Positions 21,960 through 25,048 of a DNA stretch of 25,048 bases are shown one piece after another (positions within the stretch are counted from its first letter, which is position 1; every line of letters starts with the position of its first letter). The position numbers and the translations under genes are program-made. Origin of the DNA: JASFWK01 sp050049355 (GTDB lineage: Bacteria > Chloroflexota > Anaerolineae > B4-G1 > DUEL01); the NCBI GenBank assembly GCA_050049355.1, contig JASFWK010000020.1, positions 1-25,048 on the forward strand, given 5' to 3'. The notes beneath the pieces are model-generated. The model was not told where the DNA came from and did no database searches. It worked only from the letters and a program-made list of their open reading frames with translations.

Positions 21960-24488
21960 ATGAAGGTACCTCTATCCTGGCTTAAGGATTACGCGGATGC
22001 GGGGGTCCCTACCCGCGAGGTGGCCGAGCGTCTGACGCTGGCTGGACTGGACGTGGAGGCTGTTGAGCGCATCGGGCTACCCGGCGCTGAGCTGCCCTGG
22101 GATCCAGATAGAGTCGTCGTGGGGGAACTGCGCGCCGTCCGCTCACACCCCAACGCCGACCGGCTGGTTCTGGCTGAAGTGGCATATGGCGGCCCGCAGC
22201 CGGAGGTCGTCGTCACTGGTGCCCCTAGTCTGCTGGAGCGCGAGGGCCAGAGCGATTTGCATCTCAAGGTGGCCTTCGCGATGGAGGGTACTCGTCTCTA
22301 CGACGGCCACGCCGAGGGGTGGCAGGTCTTCGAGCTGAAGAAGGTCGAGATCCGCGGCGTCTCCTCGCGGGCCATGGTCTGCTCGGAGAAGGAGCTGGGC
22401 CTCTCGGATGAGCGCGAGGACATCTTATACCTGCCCGACGACGCGCCGGTGGGCCTTCCATTGGTTGAATACATGGGCGACGCGGTGCTGGATTTGGATA
22501 TCAAGGGACCCTTCGCTCACCTCTACTCGATCATTGGCATCGCTCGCGAGGTGGCGGCGTTGTTCGACGTGCCGCTCCAGCGGGATGTGCTGGTGGTACT
22601 GGAGCAGCATCAGGCGGAGTTGACTCCTGCGCCGGATTTCATAGAGCTGGAGATCGCCGACCCCGACCTCTGTCCGCGTTACTCGGCAAGCCTGATCAAG
22701 GGGGTGGACGTGGGACCTTCGCCCTTCTGGATGCAGATGCGGCTGCGGCGCGCCGGAGTGCGGCCTATCAACAACATCGTGGACGTCACCAACTACGTGA
22801 TGTTGGAGTTGGGGCAGCCGCTGCATGCGTTCGACTACCACAATCTGCGCCCCAGGGCAGGGGAGGACCGTCCGGCGATCATCGTGCGCCGCGCCCAGCC
22901 CGGCGAGCAGATGAGGACGCTCGACGGCGAGCTGCGCACCTATGACGAGGAGATGCTTCTAATCACCGATGGGGGCGGTCCCGTAGCCGTGGCCGGCGTG
23001 ATGGGAGGGCTGGAGAGCGAGGTCAGCGAGGCGACGACTGACATCCTCCTGGAGTCGGCTAACTTCGACTTCCTCAACGTGCGCCGCACCTCCCGGCTGC
23101 TGGGGTTGGCCAGCGAATCGAGCCAGCGGTTCGGGCGGCGCGTGGATCCGGAGCTGACAGTCAAGGCGGCGGCCCGGGCGGCACATCTGATGGCGGAACT
23201 AGGGGGCGGCACCGTGGTCGAGGTCATCGGTGACGTGTACCCCGGGCGTGCGCCGCAGCGGGTGATCGAGTTCGATCCCGCCTATGCCACGCGGGTCCTG
23301 GGAGTCGATATACCCACTGACGAAATCACGCGCATCCTTACATCGCTTGAATTTCAGATCTCAAGCTCAACGGACGAAACGGAAGCCGCGAGCCCTCACC
23401 CTGGAACCCTCTCGGTCACCGTGCCCTCCCATCGCCAGGATGTCACGCGGCCCGTGGACCTGGTGGAGGAAGTGGGCCGCATCTGGGGCTATGACCATTT
23501 CCCAGCGACTCTGATGGGGGACGAATTGCCCCCGCAGCGTGCCAATCCTCGCCTGGAAGGAGCCGAGCGCGTACGTGACCTCCTGGTCGGATGTGGGCTT
23601 GAGGAGGTGATTACCTACTCCTTGGTTGACATCGAGGACGAGGGGAAGCTGTGGCCCCAGGGACGCCCACCCGATGCGAACGACTACCTGCGCATACGCA
23701 ACCCGCTCTCGGTAGAGCGAGCATATCTGCGGCGGATGGTGCTTCCCTCCCTGCTCGACGCTGCGCGCGAGAACCTCCGCTTCGTCGACCGCGTGCCCAT
23801 CTTCGAGATCGGTGCGGTCTACCTGCCGGTAGAGGGGGAGACGCTGCCTGACGAGCCACGCCGGTTGTGCATCGTGATGACGGGTCCGCGAGAGGCCCGC
23901 TCGTGGCTGGAGGGACAGGATCGCACGCCGATAGACTTCTACGACCTGAAGGGGGTGGTGGAGGCTCTGCTGGAGGGTCTGGGACTGGCGGGGGCGTTTG
24001 AGCCAGGCGAACACACGGCCCTCCACCCAGGTCGATGCGCGCAGGTGAGGGTCGAGGATGATGTGGTGGGCATGATGGGAGAGCTCCATCCTCTGGTACG
24101 GGATGCCTTTGGGCTGCCGGCGCAGCCGGTGTGCGCGCTTGAGTTCGATCTGGACAGGCTGCTCGCAGCGTGGGGGGCGCCTACCAGGATGGTCCCCATC
24201 TCTGTCCATCCGCCGGTATACGAGGATCTGGCGTTGGTGGTGGACGAAGGCGTGCTTGCAGTGGAAATGTGCGATCTCATTGCTCAGACCGGTGCTCCGC
24301 TTGTGCGCTCGGTCGTCCTGTTCGATGTCTATCGAGGAGAGCAGGTGGGGAGCGGGAAGAAGAGCCTGGCCTATCGCCTCACTTACCAGGCGGAGGACCG
24401 CACGCTGACCGACGAGGAGGTTGCCAGGCTGCGAGCCAAGATCATCCGTCGCTTGGAGAGAGAGATGGGGGCAGAACTGCGGGGGTAA
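21960..24488 (+). CDS. pheT: Phenylalanyl-tRNA synthetase beta subunit
   Basis: The partner of PheS, needed for tRNA recognition and editing. The 842-residue product is full length. It begins MKVPLSWLKDYAD, followed by an EMAP/OB-type tRNA-binding domain (about 40-155; SHPNADRL is its hallmark). Next come a B3/B4 editing domain (about 225-390, with NNIVDVTNYVMLELGQPLHAFD, read here as NIVDVTNYVM and GQPLHAFDY), a B5 domain (about 434-515), a catalytic-like core without active residues, and a C-terminal FDX-ACB anticodon-binding domain (about 747-842). Inside B5, residues about 462-482 form a Ser/Thr/Glu-rich loop encoded by AT-richer sequence, a likely lineage-specific insertion. AAGGAG at 21947-21952 lies 7 bases before the ATG. 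The gene is in one operon with pheS. Confidence 0.97.
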   Translation: MKVPLSWLKDYADAGVPTREVAERLTLAGLDVEAVERIGLPGAELPWDPDRVVVGELRAVRSHPNADRLVLAEVAYGGPQPEVVVTGAPSLLEREGQSDLHLKVAFAMEGTRLYDGHAEGWQVFELKKVEIRGVSSRAMVCSEKELGLSDEREDILYLPDDAPVGLPLVEYMGDAVLDLDIKGPFAHLYSIIGIAREVAALFDVPLQRDVLVVLEQHQAELTPAPDFIELEIADPDLCPRYSASLIKGVDVGPSPFWMQMRLRRAGVRPINNIVDVTNYVMLELGQPLHAFDYHNLRPRAGEDRPAIIVRRAQPGEQMRTLDGELRTYDEEMLLITDGGGPVAVAGVMGGLESEVSEATTDILLESANFDFLNVRRTSRLLGLASESSQRFGRRVDPELTVKAAARAAHLMAELGGGTVVEVIGDVYPGRAPQRVIEFDPAYATRVLGVDIPTDEITRILTSLEFQISSSTDETEAASPHPGTLSVTVPSHRQDVTRPVDLVEEVGRIWGYDHFPATLMGDELPPQRANPRLEGAERVRDLLVGCGLEEVITYSLVDIEDEGKLWPQGRPPDANDYLRIRNPLSVERAYLRRMVLPSLLDAARENLRFVDRVPIFEIGAVYLPVEGETLPDEPRRLCIVMTGPREARSWLEGQDRTPIDFYDLKGVVEALLEGLGLAGAFEPGEHTALHPGRCAQVRVEDDVVGMMGELHPLVRDAFGLPAQPVCALEFDLDRLLAAWGAPTRMVPISVHPPVYEDLALVVDEGVLAVEMCDLIAQTGAPLVRSVVLFDVYRGEQVGSGKKSLAYRLTYQAEDRTLTDEEVARLRAKIIRRLEREMGAELRG

Positions 24489-24571
24489 GGTGACCAGGGG
24501 TCGGCGACTCTGGAGGGGATCTGCCAGGTGCTGGTGCCGGTTTCGAGAGTGAGTCCCGTCGGAGTGAGGGT

Positions 24572-25048
24572 GTGCAGACGCTAGAGTGGATGAAAGAGGC
24601 CGCCGGATGGGTCCGGCGGAAGGTCTGGTTGTTCCTGCTGCTGCTCCTGCTTGTGCCGATTCTGAGAGGGGAAGCTCTCTTGCAGGGGACGTTGGAGGCC
24701 GGTGTGCGGCAGGCTATCGCTGACGTGCACTTCGACTTCTGGGGGTGGGAGGCTGGCGCACTCTGGTCCAAGTTCACCTACTGGGTTCTTCAGCCCCAGC
24801 GGTATATGCGTGAGCCAGACCGGTGCGCGTTTGTGCGCGATTACGCGGCACTTGTGGACAGCGCCCAGGCTGTGGAGCGACAGATGCGGCTGGTCTATGC
24901 CGACCCGCAGGTGGCAGACCCACTCGCTGCTACGGCCCATATGCGGGCGGAACTGGCAGGGCTGCGAACGCAGATGGCGGCTCGTCAGCCCGTGGCCGAG
25001 GCGATCGTCGAGGAGCAAGTGGAAGTGATTTTGGCTGAGGAAGGGTTG
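24572..25048 (+). CDS. Membrane-anchored protein of unknown function (partial, runs off the right edge)
   Basis: An open frame of 159 codons with no stop before the window ends. It starts at GTG 24572, with GGAG at 24561-24564 seven bases upstream; an in-frame ATG at 24590 is the alternative. The N-terminus is amphipathic and basic (WVRRKVW), then a short Leu-rich membrane segment at about 19-31. The rest is a soluble, helix-rich region with many Ala, Gln and Glu, probably outside the membrane. I do not recognise a family. It lies 83 bases after pheT on the same strand and may be read from the same transcript. No terminator is visible between them. Confidence 0.7.
   Translation, partial: MQTLEWMKEAAGWVRRKVWLFLLLLLLVPILRGEALLQGTLEAGVRQAIADVHFDFWGWEAGALWSKFTYWVLQPQRYMREPDRCAFVRDYAALVDSAQAVERQMRLVYADPQVADPLAATAHMRAELAGLRTQMAARQPVAEAIVEEQVEVILAEEGL

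Overview
The window looks like a chromosomal segment of a GC-rich bacterium, most likely from the Chloroflexota (Anaerolineae-like). This is inferred from the gene types, not from a marker gene: lipoproteins with Thr/Pro-rich stalks, CapA-like and DUF5107-like lipoproteins, a G5/beta-propeller lipoprotein, a giant glycosidase-like/O-antigen-ligase fusion, and a T-box leader ahead of pheST. No rRNA, tRNA, CRISPR array, transposase or phage gene is visible.

Layout. (1) 1-3.6 kb, plus strand: a small membrane protein at the left edge, a strong hairpin, a secreted L,D-transpeptidase and a CapA-like lipoprotein. (2) 3.8-10.2 kb, minus strand: MFS exporter, DUF4230 protein (with its own promoter), macro-domain protein, purB, a GNAT acetyltransferase and a DUF5107-like lipoprotein. 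The last two overlap by 4 bases. (3) 10.3-15.7 kb, minus strand: a three-gene, translationally coupled envelope operon. It encodes a two-TM membrane protein, a DUF348/G5/TolB-propeller lipoprotein, and a 1081-residue membrane protein joining a glycosidase-like barrel, a beta-sandwich and a Wzy_C ligase/polymerase domain. (4) 15.8-18.6 kb: an EamA transporter (minus), a possible broken small ORF before it, and a divergent arsR-arsM pair (plus) with a recognisable promoter and candidate operator. (5) 18.8-20.4 kb: a two-LysM lipoprotein with promoter and terminator, followed almost at once by a SpoU-type RNA methyltransferase. (6) 20.5-24.5 kb: a phenylalanine T-box riboswitch and pheS-pheT. (7) From 24.57 kb: the start of a membrane-anchored protein of unknown function that runs off the right edge.

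Two themes run through the window. One is cell-surface construction: L,D-transpeptidase, CapA-like, LysM, G5/TolB, Wzy_C and DUF5107-like proteins. The other is core metabolism and translation: purB, the RNA methyltransferase and pheST. The least ordinary item is the Wzy_C fusion, whose glycosidase-like barrel lacks both expected catalytic glutamates and which sits in a tightly coupled operon with a propeller lipoprotein. This could be a sugar-sensing or scaffold module attached to a glycan ligase, but that is inference.
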